The notes under the pieces: generated by a model
What the model saw: only the letters and a program-made list of their open reading frames with translations
The model's database searches: none
What the model was told of the DNA's origin: nothing
Shown here: positions 28,099 to 38,929 of the stretch, one piece after another
Position numbering within the stretch: the stretch's first letter is position 1
Layout of the letters: each line of letters opens with the position of its first letter
NCBI RefSeq assembly: GCF_905235195.1
Contig: NZ_CAJOKH010000028.1
Coordinates: forward strand, 1-47,637
Reading direction: 5' to 3'
DNA length: 47,637 nucleotides
DNA from: an uncultured Methanobrevibacter sp.
GTDB lineage: Archaea; Methanobacteriota; Methanobacteria; Methanobacteriales; Methanobacteriaceae
Translations under genes and position numbers: made by a program

Positions 28099-30471
28099 AT
28101 GGCTAATTATATTGAACATCCTTTACTTAAGAAGAATGGTTTAGAGTCAAGAATATATCAGAAAGTTCTTGCTGCAAATGCTCTTAAGAAAGGAAACACT
28201 ATGATAGTTGCTCCAACAGCATTGGGTAAAACTGTTATTGCAATACTCGTTGCTATAGACAGATTAGTTAAATTAAAAAATACTAAAATCCTTGTTTTAG
28301 CTCCAAGTAAGCCTTTAACCATTCAGCATGAAGAGTCTTTTAGGGAATTTACAACTGTTCCAGTTACATCCATTACAGGTGGCATAAAGGCTGATGAGAG
28401 AGAAAAAAGATGGAAAGAATCAACTGTTATATGTGCGACCCCTCAAACTGTAGAATCAGATTTACTTAAAGGAAGATATACACTTGAAGATTTATCTTTA
28501 ATCGTTTTTGATGAATGTCATCATGCAGTAGGTTCATATTCTTATGTTTATCTTGCAAATCGTTATATTCAAGAGAGGGAAAATCATTTAATACTTGCTC
28601 TTACTGCATCTCCAGGTCATGACAAGTCTAAAATCAAAGAAGTATGTAATAATCTATTTATTCAGGATATTGTAGTTAAATCTGAAGATGACCCAGATGT
28701 TAAACCTTATTTTAATCCTATAAATATTGATTGGGTTCCTATTGAACTTGGACGTGAACTAAAAAAAATACAAGACTTTTTAAATAAGTCTCTTAAAACC
28801 AGACTTAAGGCCCTTAAAAATATGGGGGTTATATCTTCTATTACAGTCAGTAAAAGGGATATTCTACAGGCTCAATCAAGGATTAGAAATAAGCTTGCAA
28901 CTACAACAAATCCTCCAAAGGAATGTTATCAGGCTGTTTCAATTGTTACCGCAGTTATTAATGTCCAACATTCATTAGAATTACTTGAAACCCAAGGAGT
29001 ATCTACTTTAAACCAATATATTAAACGTCTTGAGAAGAAAAAAACAAAGGCCTCTAAAAATCTTTTTTTAGACAGTAATTTTTCAAGAGCAGCTCGTCTT
29101 TCACGTATTGCAGAAGATAATGGTCATGAACATCCTAAACTTAAAAAACTTATTCAAATACTTAATAATGAATTAGGTTTAGATGATGGTCAAACAAGAA
29201 TTCAATCACTAAGGAATTCCCCAGATTCTGAAAGTATTGAAGCTCCAAAAATTTTAGTTTTTACCCAATTTAGAGATACTCTTGAAGTAATTCATCAAAA
29301 ATGTCAGGAAGAGGGTATTAAATCTGTTAAGTTTTACGGTCAAGGTAAAAGTGGTGGAGAGAAAGGATTAACTCAAAAACAACAAAAGGAAATTATCAAA
29401 TCCTTTAAAATGGGTAATTATGATGTACTTTTATCTACAAGTGTAGCAGAGGAAGGTATAGATATACCTGCTATTGATCTTGTAGTTTTATATGAACCTG
29501 TTCCATCAGAAATAAGAATGATACAAAGAAGGGGAAGAACGGGTAGAAAACACGAAGGTAAAATGAAGGTTCTTTTAACAAAAGGTACAAGAGATGAAGC
29601 TTACTTTTGGGCTTCAAAAAGGAAAGAATCAAATATGAAATATCAATTAGTAGAAGGAGACTTATTTGATAATCTTAACCTTAATGCTGTTGAGAGAATT
29701 GAAAGTGTTAGATCAATTAAGGCTGTTGAAGTAGAAGGTAGTGATAAAAATAGTGATAAGGATAATCAAGATAAAGTTACAGCAAAATCTAAACCTTCTA
29801 AAGTAAGTATATATGCAGATTCTCGGGAAGGTAATTCAAATATAATTCGGAATTTAGATCAAATTGGTGTTAAAGTAGAAATCAGAGAGATGGCTGTTGG
29901 TGATTATCAGATTAGTAATGATGTAATCATTGAAAGAAAAACTACAAAAGATTTTAGAAGTTCCATAGTTGATAAACGCCTATTTAAACAGGCTACTTTA
30001 ATGAGAGAAGAATTTAAAAAACCAATAATGATTATTGAAGGAAATGATTTATATGCAGGATTTTTAGATTCTAATGCTATACGTGGAGCTATTGCATCTA
30101 TTGCTATAGATTTTGGAATCAGTATTATACCAACAAGAAATTCAGATGATACTGCTGCAATGATTAAAAGAATAGCATTTACAGAACAAAAAGGTAATAA
30201 TACTCCAATACAAATTAGAACAGAAAGAAAACCTGATAATCTATGGGAACAACAACAATTTATAATTGAATCTCTTCCGAATATAGGTCCTGTAACAGCA
30301 AAAAAACTTTTAGAAAAGTTTGCAACTGTAAAGAATGTTTTAAATGCAAGTGCAGAAGAGCTTCAAGAAGTTGATGGTATAGGTTTAAAAACAGCAGAAA
30401 ATATTGTTAAGGTTATAGACTCTAAATATTTACACTTTAAAAAAGATAATTCTAATAAAAAGTTAATTTAA
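28099..30471 (+). CDS. hef: Hef helicase-nuclease
   Basis: This archaeal XPF/FANCM-like enzyme processes stalled replication forks and branched DNA. The 790-residue protein has an N-terminal superfamily 2 helicase: Walker A APTALGKT at residues 38-45, DECH at 138-141, TASPG and RRGRTGR. A C-terminal XPF-type nuclease domain follows, with the active-site IERKTTKDF, and then two helix-hairpin-helix motifs (LPNIGPVTAKKLL and VDGIGLKTAENI). Both halves look active. A TTG three codons upstream is possible, but the ATG at 28099 gives MANYIEHPLLKK, which fits the family. It begins 50 bp after the Mur ligase gene and is probably co-transcribed. Confidence 0.95.
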   Translation: MANYIEHPLLKKNGLESRIYQKVLAANALKKGNTMIVAPTALGKTVIAILVAIDRLVKLKNTKILVLAPSKPLTIQHEESFREFTTVPVTSITGGIKADEREKRWKESTVICATPQTVESDLLKGRYTLEDLSLIVFDECHHAVGSYSYVYLANRYIQERENHLILALTASPGHDKSKIKEVCNNLFIQDIVVKSEDDPDVKPYFNPINIDWVPIELGRELKKIQDFLNKSLKTRLKALKNMGVISSITVSKRDILQAQSRIRNKLATTTNPPKECYQAVSIVTAVINVQHSLELLETQGVSTLNQYIKRLEKKKTKASKNLFLDSNFSRAARLSRIAEDNGHEHPKLKKLIQILNNELGLDDGQTRIQSLRNSPDSESIEAPKILVFTQFRDTLEVIHQKCQEEGIKSVKFYGQGKSGGEKGLTQKQQKEIIKSFKMGNYDVLLSTSVAEEGIDIPAIDLVVLYEPVPSEIRMIQRRGRTGRKHEGKMKVLLTKGTRDEAYFWASKRKESNMKYQLVEGDLFDNLNLNAVERIESVRSIKAVEVEGSDKNSDKDNQDKVTAKSKPSKVSIYADSREGNSNIIRNLDQIGVKVEIREMAVGDYQISNDVIIERKTTKDFRSSIVDKRLFKQATLMREEFKKPIMIIEGNDLYAGFLDSNAIRGAIASIAIDFGISIIPTRNSDDTAAMIKRIAFTEQKGNNTPIQIRTERKPDNLWEQQQFIIESLPNIGPVTAKKLLEKFATVKNVLNASAEELQEVDGIGLKTAENIVKVIDSKYLHFKKDNSNKKLI

Positions 30472-30633
30472 GTTATAGTTATATTAAGTAATTTAATCAA
30501 AGTCATTAAGTTATATGTTAATATTATTAATAATCCTAAAAATTAATTTATTTATAGATTAATATTATAGTAATTTTAATTAAAAATTTATTTAGATAAT
30601 AAAAATAAAATAAATCTAATCTAGGTGGTATAT

Positions 30634-31365
30634 GTGAAGGTAATAATTGATGAACGTGGAAAAAAATATTTGCTTCCAGAAGATAGGGAATTTCACAGTG
30701 ATCTTGGTATTATAAAAAAGGAACAAATGGAAAGAGCAACTATTGGAGATGTACTAATTACACATCTTGATAAGGAATTTAAAGTTATAAAACCTAATGT
30801 TAATGATTTTATTGATTTAATGGATCGTAGATGTGCTATATTATATCAAAAAGATATAGCTACAGTACTTGCACGTACTGGTTTAGGTTCTGGTGATAGG
30901 GTTGTAGATGCAGGTACAGGTGCAGCTGCTTCTGCATTAAATTTTGGTAATATTGTTGGTCCAAAGGGTCATGTTACCTCATATGAGATAAGAGAAGATT
31001 TTGCAGAGGTTGCAGAGAAAAATGTAAAAAATTTCGGTCTCGATAATATTGAAATTAAAAATAAGGATGTTAAAGAGGGTATTGAAGAGGAGGAATTGGA
31101 TTTAATATTTTTAGACTTACCTAAACCATTTGAGATACTGGAAGATGTTTTAGACTCTTTAAAACTTGGTGGTTGGGTATCTATTTATGCACCTTATATT
31201 CAACAGGCAGAAATCTCATATAATATATGTAAAAAATTAGGATTTTCCAATATTGATATTGTTGAAAATCTTGAACGTGGCATTGAAGTTAGGCCTCAAG
31301 GAGTTAGAGGTAAAACTCGTATGTTAGGACATACTGGTTATTTAGTTTTTGCACGTAAATTATAA
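30634..31365 (+). CDS. tRNA (adenine-N1) methyltransferase, TrmI type
   Basis: This SAM-dependent enzyme methylates N1 of adenine at position 57 or 58 in the T loop of tRNAs. The 243-residue protein has a small N-terminal beta domain and then a Rossmann-fold methyltransferase. VVDAGTGAAASAL is the SAM loop near residues 89-101, SYEIREDFAEVA follows, and DLIFLDLPKPFEI is the catalytic acidic segment. The frame opens at a GTG three codons earlier. The GTG at 30634 is preferred because GGTGG then sits five bases before it. It is last in the aconitase X-Mur ligase-hef string and adds to the tRNA-modification content of the window. Confidence 0.92.
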   Translation: MKVIIDERGKKYLLPEDREFHSDLGIIKKEQMERATIGDVLITHLDKEFKVIKPNVNDFIDLMDRRCAILYQKDIATVLARTGLGSGDRVVDAGTGAAASALNFGNIVGPKGHVTSYEIREDFAEVAEKNVKNFGLDNIEIKNKDVKEGIEEEELDLIFLDLPKPFEILEDVLDSLKLGGWVSIYAPYIQQAEISYNICKKLGFSNIDIVENLERGIEVRPQGVRGKTRMLGHTGYLVFARKL

Positions 31366-31781
31366 AACTTCAATTAAAATAGATTAATTATTCATTAAAT
31401 TAATTTTATTTATAAATTCATGCTTCTATTTCACTAGCTTTTTAATTATTTTTATAAGTTATTTTTAAGTAAAATTTAGATTTTAATATTTTTTTAGTTT
31501 TATATTTTTTCTAATATTTTAAATTACAATTTTTATCAATTTATTTCAAATTAAATTAACTAATTTTTTTCATAGGTTTTAATGATATTATAAATTAATA
31601 TTAATTTTCATTTAAAAAAAATATCATTTAAAAATTCTTTAAATATAAAACTTAACTTTAAAATATTATCAAAGTTAAAAAAAGCCAAGGGACAAATAAT
31701 TATCCCTTGGATTCGTTGTTTTGTTGATTACTTAATTATATAATATTTATTTTTTAAAAAAGAATATAATTAAATAAACTA
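31366..31781. other. Convergent spacer between the TrmI-like gene and leuS
   Basis: The 416 bp hold no coding frame. The only structure is the leuS terminator hairpin at 31685-31710. The rest is A/T-rich, with T-runs following the plus-strand gene. Confidence 0.55.
31674..31710 (-). terminator. Strong terminator-like hairpin after leuS
   Basis: CCAAGGGA (31685-31692) and TCCCTTGG (31703-31710) form a perfect 8-bp stem around a ten-base loop. On the minus strand it is followed at once by CTTTTTTTAACTTT. It lies about 70 bp past the leuS stop. It is the most G/C-rich hairpin in the window and looks like an intrinsic terminator. Confidence 0.8.
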
Positions 31782-34643
31782 CTATTCTAAAAATATTGCT
31801 GGTTTATAAGGCATAGCATTTCTTGCTTTATTTTGAGGGTCATATGAATCATCTCTATGTATAATGACTTCACTACCACATTCCTCTTCAATATATTCCT
31901 TACTATCTTCCAATATACTTGCTTCATTGAGTTTACCCGTATATTTAGTTTTAGTAACTTCCTTACTAATTTTTTTAGCATTTTGAGCAATTGCTTTTTT
32001 ATCAGAATGTATATTTTCTTTCATTGCTTTGCCCATAATTTGTCCAATATCTGGTTTTCCAACTTCGTCAGCAATTCTATATAAATCCCATTTCCAATCT
32101 GGAGCAAGGTAAATATGGACTTTTTCAACATCTTCTTGAACCATTTTCATAATCTCTGTAATATCTTTTACAAGATTTTGGGTAAGTTGTTCTGATGCAA
32201 TAATATTTTCATTAATTGTACTTTCATCATATTCTGGCCATTTTGCTTCACTTGCAAATCCAGAACCTCCATATTTGCTCCAAAGCTCTTCTGAAGTATG
32301 TGGAGTAAATGGGGTAAGTAATTTAATCCAGTTTTCAATTAATGTAGATAAAACATATATTAATTCTTTATCAGGATTGGTAAGTAAATGTTTTGTTTTA
32401 TACATATAATGATCTACATCTTTTTTAAGTAGGAATATTGATTCCTGGGATGCTTTTCTAGTTTGAAATACTTCTAAAGCTTCAGTTGCATTTTTAATAT
32501 GTATATTTAATTGACCTATCATCCATTTGTCAATATTACGCTTTAATTCAACTGGTTTTATATTGGATAAGTTAAGTTTTCCTCCAGCTATTTCATTAAC
32601 TTTTTCTGCAAATTCTCTAAACCATTGGACTCTTCTTTGAGTACCTTTAACTTCTTTATCTCTCCAATCGAAATCTTGCCATGGTTCTGCAGAACTCATT
32701 AAGAATAATCTTACAACATCAGCAGAGAATTCATCAATAGCATCATCAAGTAAAATTACATTTCCTTTAGATGAAGACATTTTATTTCCTTCTAGAAGTC
32801 CCATACCAAATACAACAGTTCCTTTAGGCCATTTTTCTTTAGGAAATATTGCAGAGTGAGCAAACATTAAGAAACTAAGATGGTTTCCAACTAAATCTTT
32901 TGCAGATAATCTCCAATCTAAAGGATACCAGTAATTAAATTCATTTTGTATTTCTTTAATTGTAGCATCATCTACTTTAATCTCATCTGAGTCAATATCT
33001 AAAAATACCTTATCAAAGAATGCATCATTTAATAGATCTTCATCCATATCTTTTAGATATTTAGCTATTGCATAATAGGACATATAAATTGTTGAGTCTG
33101 TAAGTGGTTCAATTAACCATTTTTGATCCCAGGGTACTCTTGTTCCAAGACCTACTCTTCTAGAACATGCCCAATCATCTAACCAATCAAGATAATATTC
33201 AAAGTTTGATTTAACTTCTTCAGGAATAATTGTTTCCCCTTCAAGACATTCATTAGCTTTTACTTTCCACTCTGCATTAGAGTATTTCATAAACCATTGG
33301 TCATTTAATATTTTAACTACACAACGATGACCACATCTGCAGATAACAGGTCTCTCTGCAAAATCATAGATTATATCAGCATGTCCTGCATCAATTAAAT
33401 CATCTTTAACTTCATCTCTTACAAATGCTACTCTTTTACCAGCATATTTTTCTATATGGCCACTTACATGACCTTTACTATGTTCAATTTTGTATAATTC
33501 TTCTGTTGCAGTTTGAACTTTTGCATCATCTTGATTTGTAATTTTTAATTTTTCTACTATCTCAGCTGCAGGAATCTCACCATATCCTTCTACAGTTACA
33601 ACATTTCTTGGTTTTGCAGCTTCAACTAATGGACGAATATTGTATTTTTCTATTAATTCATCGTTATTTTTTAAATCTTTAAGTGCAATATAATCTGCAG
33701 GTGCATCAGCAGGTTCAGAGAATACTACTCCACTACCATATTCACTACTTACAAAACTTGCAGGAAATACTGGTACATCTTCATCAGTTAGAGGATTTTT
33801 AGCTATTTTTCCAATATACTCTTCAGGATTTATATCTTCTAATTTTTTAAGATCCTTTTGATTGGAAATATTATAAAACCCATCTTCTGACATTATCCAT
33901 TTTTCACCTTTATATTCACCACTTTCCACTTCAACTAGAATATAATCAATTTCAGGGTTTAACCAAATGTTAGTTGCACCAAAAATAGTTTCAGGTCTTA
34001 AAGTACCAGTAACTAAGAATTTATCATCAATAGGGAATTTTAAAAGTGTAAGTTCGTTTACTCCAACACCTTCACCTTCAAGTAGGTCATGGTCTCCTAC
34101 AGGGTTTTCATCATGTGGACAATATTTAACAGGATGTTCTCCTTGTTGGATTAATCCTTTCTTATAAAGTGTATTAGCTTGCCAAGTTATGAATTTTTGA
34201 TAAGTAGGGTCAATTGTTCTAAATTCTCTTCTCCAATCAATAGTATATCCCATTTTCTCCATTACATTATGGTATGAAAAGTATTTTACAATATTGATTG
34301 GATCTTCAAGTGTAGATAATGTATCATGAGGAACCTTATGAACATTTTCATATAAGTCTAAAGTCCATTTGTCTTTGTTTTTTATTCTATCTGCAATTCC
34401 AATAACAGGTGCACCAGTTACATGCCATCCCATTGGAAACAATACATTATAACCTTGCATTCTTTTAAATCTTGCAAATACATCTGGAACAGTATAGGTT
34501 CTTCCATGTCCAACATGCATTGCACCACTAGGATAAGGGAATGCTACTGTAATATACATTTTTTCTTTATCATTTGGGTTTGATTCAAATAACTTTGCAT
34601 CTTGCCATTTTTCCTGCCATTTTTTTTCTATATTCTCTGTCAT
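31782..34643 (-). CDS. leuS: Leucyl-tRNA synthetase, archaeal type
   Basis: This class I synthetase charges tRNA-Leu and proofreads with an editing domain. The 953-residue chain has the HIGH-equivalent in [13 protein letters not shown] (residues 43-46). A long inserted editing domain includes [16 protein letters not shown]. The KMSKS loop is [11 protein letters not shown] in the second half. A helical anticodon-binding region and an archaeal C-terminal extension complete it. Length and order match archaeal LeuRS. The ATG follows GGTGATTC. It lies downstream of nadE on the same strand, across a repeat-rich spacer, and ends with a strong terminator hairpin. Confidence 0.97.
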   Translation of the reverse strand: MTENIEKKWQEKWQDAKLFESNPNDKEKMYITVAFPYPSGAMHVGHGRTYTVPDVFARFKRMQGYNVLFPMGWHVTGAPVIGIADRIKNKDKWTLDLYENVHKVPHDTLSTLEDPINIVKYFSYHNVMEKMGYTIDWRREFRTIDPTYQKFITWQANTLYKKGLIQQGEHPVKYCPHDENPVGDHDLLEGEGVGVNELTLLKFPIDDKFLVTGTLRPETIFGATNIWLNPEIDYILVEVESGEYKGEKWIMSEDGFYNISNQKDLKKLEDINPEEYIGKIAKNPLTDEDVPVFPASFVSSEYGSGVVFSEPADAPADYIALKDLKNNDELIEKYNIRPLVEAAKPRNVVTVEGYGEIPAAEIVEKLKITNQDDAKVQTATEELYKIEHSKGHVSGHIEKYAGKRVAFVRDEVKDDLIDAGHADIIYDFAERPVICRCGHRCVVKILNDQWFMKYSNAEWKVKANECLEGETIIPEEVKSNFEYYLDWLDDWACSRRVGLGTRVPWDQKWLIEPLTDSTIYMSYYAIAKYLKDMDEDLLNDAFFDKVFLDIDSDEIKVDDATIKEIQNEFNYWYPLDWRLSAKDLVGNHLSFLMFAHSAIFPKEKWPKGTVVFGMGLLEGNKMSSSKGNVILLDDAIDEFSADVVRLFLMSSAEPWQDFDWRDKEVKGTQRRVQWFREFAEKVNEIAGGKLNLSNIKPVELKRNIDKWMIGQLNIHIKNATEALEVFQTRKASQESIFLLKKDVDHYMYKTKHLLTNPDKELIYVLSTLIENWIKLLTPFTPHTSEELWSKYGGSGFASEAKWPEYDESTINENIIASEQLTQNLVKDITEIMKMVQEDVEKVHIYLAPDWKWDLYRIADEVGKPDIGQIMGKAMKENIHSDKKAIAQNAKKISKEVTKTKYTGKLNEASILEDSKEYIEEECGSEVIIHRDDSYDPQNKARNAMPYKPAIFLE

Positions 34644-34683
34644 GGAATCACCATTTTTATTATTTTATATTATTGATTCTAAG

Positions 34684-34833
34684 TTATTAATTTAAATTTA
34701 ATTTTAATTATTTACAGATAGTTTATTATTTTAAATTAAATTATAATATTTAGTGCATATTATTAATTTAAATTTAATTTTAATTATTTACATATAATTT
34801 ATTAATTTAAATTTAATTATAATTATTTAGATA
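34684..34833. repeat. Direct repeats of about 37 bp upstream of leuS
   Basis: TTATTAATTTAAATTTAA followed by TTTTAATTATTTACA recurs at 34684-34720 and 34760-34796, 37 bp each with one mismatch. A third, shorter copy with two changes is at 34799-34833. Spacing is 76 and then 39 bp. They fill most of the 238-bp nadE-leuS spacer, where the leuS promoter should lie. Confidence 0.85.
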
Positions 34834-34881
34834 AGCTTATTTTTTCTATTTTAACTAAAATTTTTTTTACTTAAAGATAAA

Positions 34882-35703
34882 TTAATTTTCAAGTATTTTA
34901 TTAGATACAATTGGACTTTCAGGTATTTGAACCTTATGACGATTATTTACTATTTTATTTCTAATCATATTAATTTCATCATCTGAAATATCAAGTTGTA
35001 ATCTTATTTCTTTATTTGTTAGGTCCACGTCCATAATCATATATAATAGATTATCTAAAAGTTCATAACTTAATCCAATCTCATCTTCATCAGTTTGTCC
35101 TGGCCATAGGCCTGCTCTTGGTGGTTTTATTATGATTTCATATGGGATTTCCCACTCATATGCAAGTTCTCTTAATTGGCTTTTATAAATGTCTCCGAGT
35201 GGTTCCATATCACAACCACCATCACCATATTTAGTAAAGTATCCAATTAAGAGTTCACTTCTATTACCTGTTCCCATTACTAAATAATTTTTAAGATTTG
35301 CAAAATAATATAATAGGCACATTCTAATTCTAGCTTTAAGATTACCATCAGCTAGTTTAAAGTCATCTGATGTATAATCGGATCCATTTTCACTAGCTAT
35401 TTTAATAAATTCACTTGAAATAGAATCAATATTAACCTCTTTATATTCAATATCTAAAAGTTTAGCCATTAATCTAGCATGGTCGGTATCTTCCTGTGGA
35501 GTGGTTGAGGAGAACATATGTATACCAAATACATTCTCTGCACCAATAGTTTCTGTAGCTAAATATGCTGCAACTGTTGAGTCAATTCCACCACTTAAAC
35601 CTATAACAATACCTTCACTATGGGATTTTGAAACCTTATCTTGAATAAACAGTGAAATTTCATCTTTAACTTTTTGACTATTTAGTTTTGGTAATTTACT
35701 CAT
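34882..35703 (-). CDS. nadE: NAD synthetase, ammonia-dependent
   Basis: This enzyme makes NAD from deamido-NAD, ATP and ammonia in the last step of NAD synthesis. The 273-residue length excludes the long glutamine-using form with an N-terminal glutaminase domain. The PP-loop IGLSGGIDSTVAAYLA has SGGIDS at residues 37-42. GTGNRSELLIGYFTKYGDG and KPPRAGLWPGQTDEDEIG are further hallmarks. GTGATTTTTT precedes the ATG. leuS follows on the same strand. Confidence 0.97.
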   Translation of the reverse strand: MSKLPKLNSQKVKDEISLFIQDKVSKSHSEGIVIGLSGGIDSTVAAYLATETIGAENVFGIHMFSSTTPQEDTDHARLMAKLLDIEYKEVNIDSISSEFIKIASENGSDYTSDDFKLADGNLKARIRMCLLYYFANLKNYLVMGTGNRSELLIGYFTKYGDGGCDMEPLGDIYKSQLRELAYEWEIPYEIIIKPPRAGLWPGQTDEDEIGLSYELLDNLLYMIMDVDLTNKEIRLQLDISDDEINMIRNKIVNNRHKVQIPESPIVSNKILEN

Positions 35704-35918
35704 AAAAAATCACAAGAGAAAAGATTTTTTTTAAAAAATTAATCTACGTATAATATATTGTTCTTTATTTATTTAATATTAATATTAAATATCAATTATT
35801 TTTTTTAGAAAATAGATTTTCAATTATTTTAAATATAATTATTTTTCATAAATTTTTCTAAATAAATTATAAATAATATAATATTCTTCTTTTAACATTA
35901 AAAAAATAAGTAAAATTT

Positions 35919-36455
35919 TTAAAAGTCTAATTGCTCAGCAATACAGAAGGGACATACCGCATGAGGATTATCCTTATTATTTTCTTTAACAGGACAATAA
36001 TATATTCCATCTTTATATAGTAATTCTAGATTTCCAGGGAATTTTGTTCCTACAGGATGAATAGGTTCTTCAAGGATAAATGTTGTATATAGTGAAATAA
36101 CAAAATAGATTTTTATAGCTTCAATACTTTTTTCTTTTGTTTTCGTTTTTTCAAGGTATAGATTTTCAAGTGTTACAATGGATTTTATATATTCATCAAA
36201 ATCAAATTTTTCATTATTATAGGTGTTTTTATCATTTTTAACATCATTAATCCTTAAAACAAAATATTTAGCATAAATTTCAAATGTGTTTTCTTTAACA
36301 GGGCCTTCTGTATATGCTAAATCTTCTTTGATTTCATTTATAACTTTCATCTGGTCATAAACACTTATTGTTTTTGCTTGGGTTTTTAAAATTTTTACTA
36401 GTGATGATTTATTGTTATCTTCATTATCAATTAATTTGTTTAAATCCTTAAACAT
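35919..36455 (-). CDS. DUF2115 (UPF0305) family protein
   Basis: This 178-residue protein resembles the DUF2115/UPF0305 family known mainly from methanogens, with no assigned function. The N-terminal two-thirds are mostly helical and charged. The conserved part is the C terminus. HPVGTKFPGNLELLY is followed by YCPVKENNKDNPHAVCPFC, three cysteines that could bind a metal together with a nearby histidine. No signal peptide or membrane segment is seen. The ATG follows GTGATAAA. It is divergent from the ArsA-like ATPase. Metal binding is inferred from the Cys spacing. Confidence 0.75.
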   Translation of the reverse strand: MFKDLNKLIDNEDNNKSSLVKILKTQAKTISVYDQMKVINEIKEDLAYTEGPVKENTFEIYAKYFVLRINDVKNDKNTYNNEKFDFDEYIKSIVTLENLYLEKTKTKEKSIEAIKIYFVISLYTTFILEEPIHPVGTKFPGNLELLYKDGIYYCPVKENNKDNPHAVCPFCIAEQLDF

Positions 36456-37821
<1,366 letters not shown>

Positions 37822-38031
37822 AATATGTTTAAATTCAAGTTAAAAATTTTTTATTTTCTTATTTTTTTACTATTTTTTTTGATTAAAATTTTTTATTAAT
37901 ACAAATTATAGGCAATTTTTTATTATCTATTTTAATAATTTTTTATTTAATAAATGGATCTTTTTTTTTGAAATGTTTATTGAGTTATGCCTTTTCATAC
38001 TAGAATAAAGAATTGATATGGTAATAGCACT

Positions 38032-38040
38032 GTATATATA
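38032..38040 (+). promoter_or_regulatory. TATA box of a probably leaderless small gene
   Basis: GTATATATA is centred about 26 bp before the ATG at 38062. Transcription starting 22-27 bp downstream, as usual in archaea, would begin at or next to the start codon. No ribosome-binding site is present, which fits a leaderless message. Confidence 0.5.
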
Positions 38041-38061
38041 CATCAATACTAAATTATTATT

Positions 38062-38175
38062 ATGAATAAAAAAGAAAATTTTTTAAGATATCTTGTAGCT
38101 ATATTCTTTCTTTTAATTTTACTTTTTGGTTCTGTTGCTATTGTATTTTTATATACTGCTCAAAGAGGATTTTAA
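38062..38175 (+). CDS. Single-span membrane peptide, 37 residues
   Basis: This short ORF runs from ATG 38062 to TAA 38173-38175. The product MNKKENFLRYLVAIF begins with a positively charged head. A hydrophobic helix at about residues 10-31 follows, and then the short tail YTAQRGF. The charge pattern predicts the N terminus inside. It has a TATA box at leaderless distance. Its stop overlaps the convergent cbiE stop by four bases. No family is recognised. The clean helix, defined promoter and tight packing with cbiE support it as real. Confidence 0.55.
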   Translation: MNKKENFLRYLVAIFFLLILLFGSVAIVFLYTAQRGF

Positions 38176-38816
38176 TTCTTAGCAGATATTACCATAACAC
38201 ACATATATGTAAACTCAGATTGGCTAATTTCTTTAAGTGTTCCTTCTACTATTTGCTCATCTGGATAAGTTAATCTTTCACATACTATTACTTTACGATT
38301 ACTGTCAACATTATTGTCAATTAAAAATTGTGTTATGTCTTTTACTTTTCTTGATGGTAATGCTATGGTTTCTTTTCCATTATCTATAATTGGAAGTATA
38401 TCTTCAATATTTTCTCTTCCATGAAATGTCATAATATTTGCCTTATCCCATGGAATTTTAGATCGAGCAGAGGCTAGTTGAAGTGAACTTATACCGGGGA
38501 TTACTTCAATGTTTTCTTTGTTAAATTCTTTTTCTTCTGCTATTTCGAGTATTGGGCTTAGTAGGCCTGAAAAGCCTGGATCTCCTATTGATAGTAGTGC
38601 TACTGTTTTTCCACTTTTTGCAATGTCCACACTTTCAGCAAGATTTCCATGTAGGTTTTTCACATTAAATTCCTTTACATCTTTAACTTCATCAAATAAA
38701 TCTACAGCTCTTTTACTTCCAATAACAATATCTGCAGATTTAACAGTTTCTACAGCCTTATATGTTAAATACTCTTTAGCACCAGGGCCAACACCTACAA
38801 TATACAACTTTGACAT
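38172..38816 (-). CDS. cbiE: Cobalt-precorrin-7 C5-methyltransferase
   Basis: This SAM-dependent methyltransferase acts in the anaerobic, cobalt-early corrin pathway and methylates C5. The 214-residue protein has the tetrapyrrole methylase fold. It begins MSKLYIVGVGPGAKEYLT with the Gly-rich SAM loop. VALLSIGDPGFSGL and VIPGISSLQLASAR follow, typical of the CbiE subfamily. In bacteria CbiE is often fused to or paired with CbiT, but no CbiT is adjacent here. The ATG follows AGATGAA. It may work with cobT, also in this window, toward the cobamide that methanogens need. Confidence 0.93.
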   Translation of the reverse strand: MSKLYIVGVGPGAKEYLTYKAVETVKSADIVIGSKRAVDLFDEVKDVKEFNVKNLHGNLAESVDIAKSGKTVALLSIGDPGFSGLLSPILEIAEEKEFNKENIEVIPGISSLQLASARSKIPWDKANIMTFHGRENIEDILPIIDNGKETIALPSRKVKDITQFLIDNNVDSNRKVIVCERLTYPDEQIVEGTLKEISQSEFTYMCVMVISAKN

Positions 38817-38929
38817 TTCATCTACCTATAAAAATTAAGTAATTAAATTTTATTTTAAATAAATTCATTGTTTATTTTTAAATTATTTATTTTAAATAAT
38901 TTTAGTTTTCTATTTTAAAAATTAGAAAA

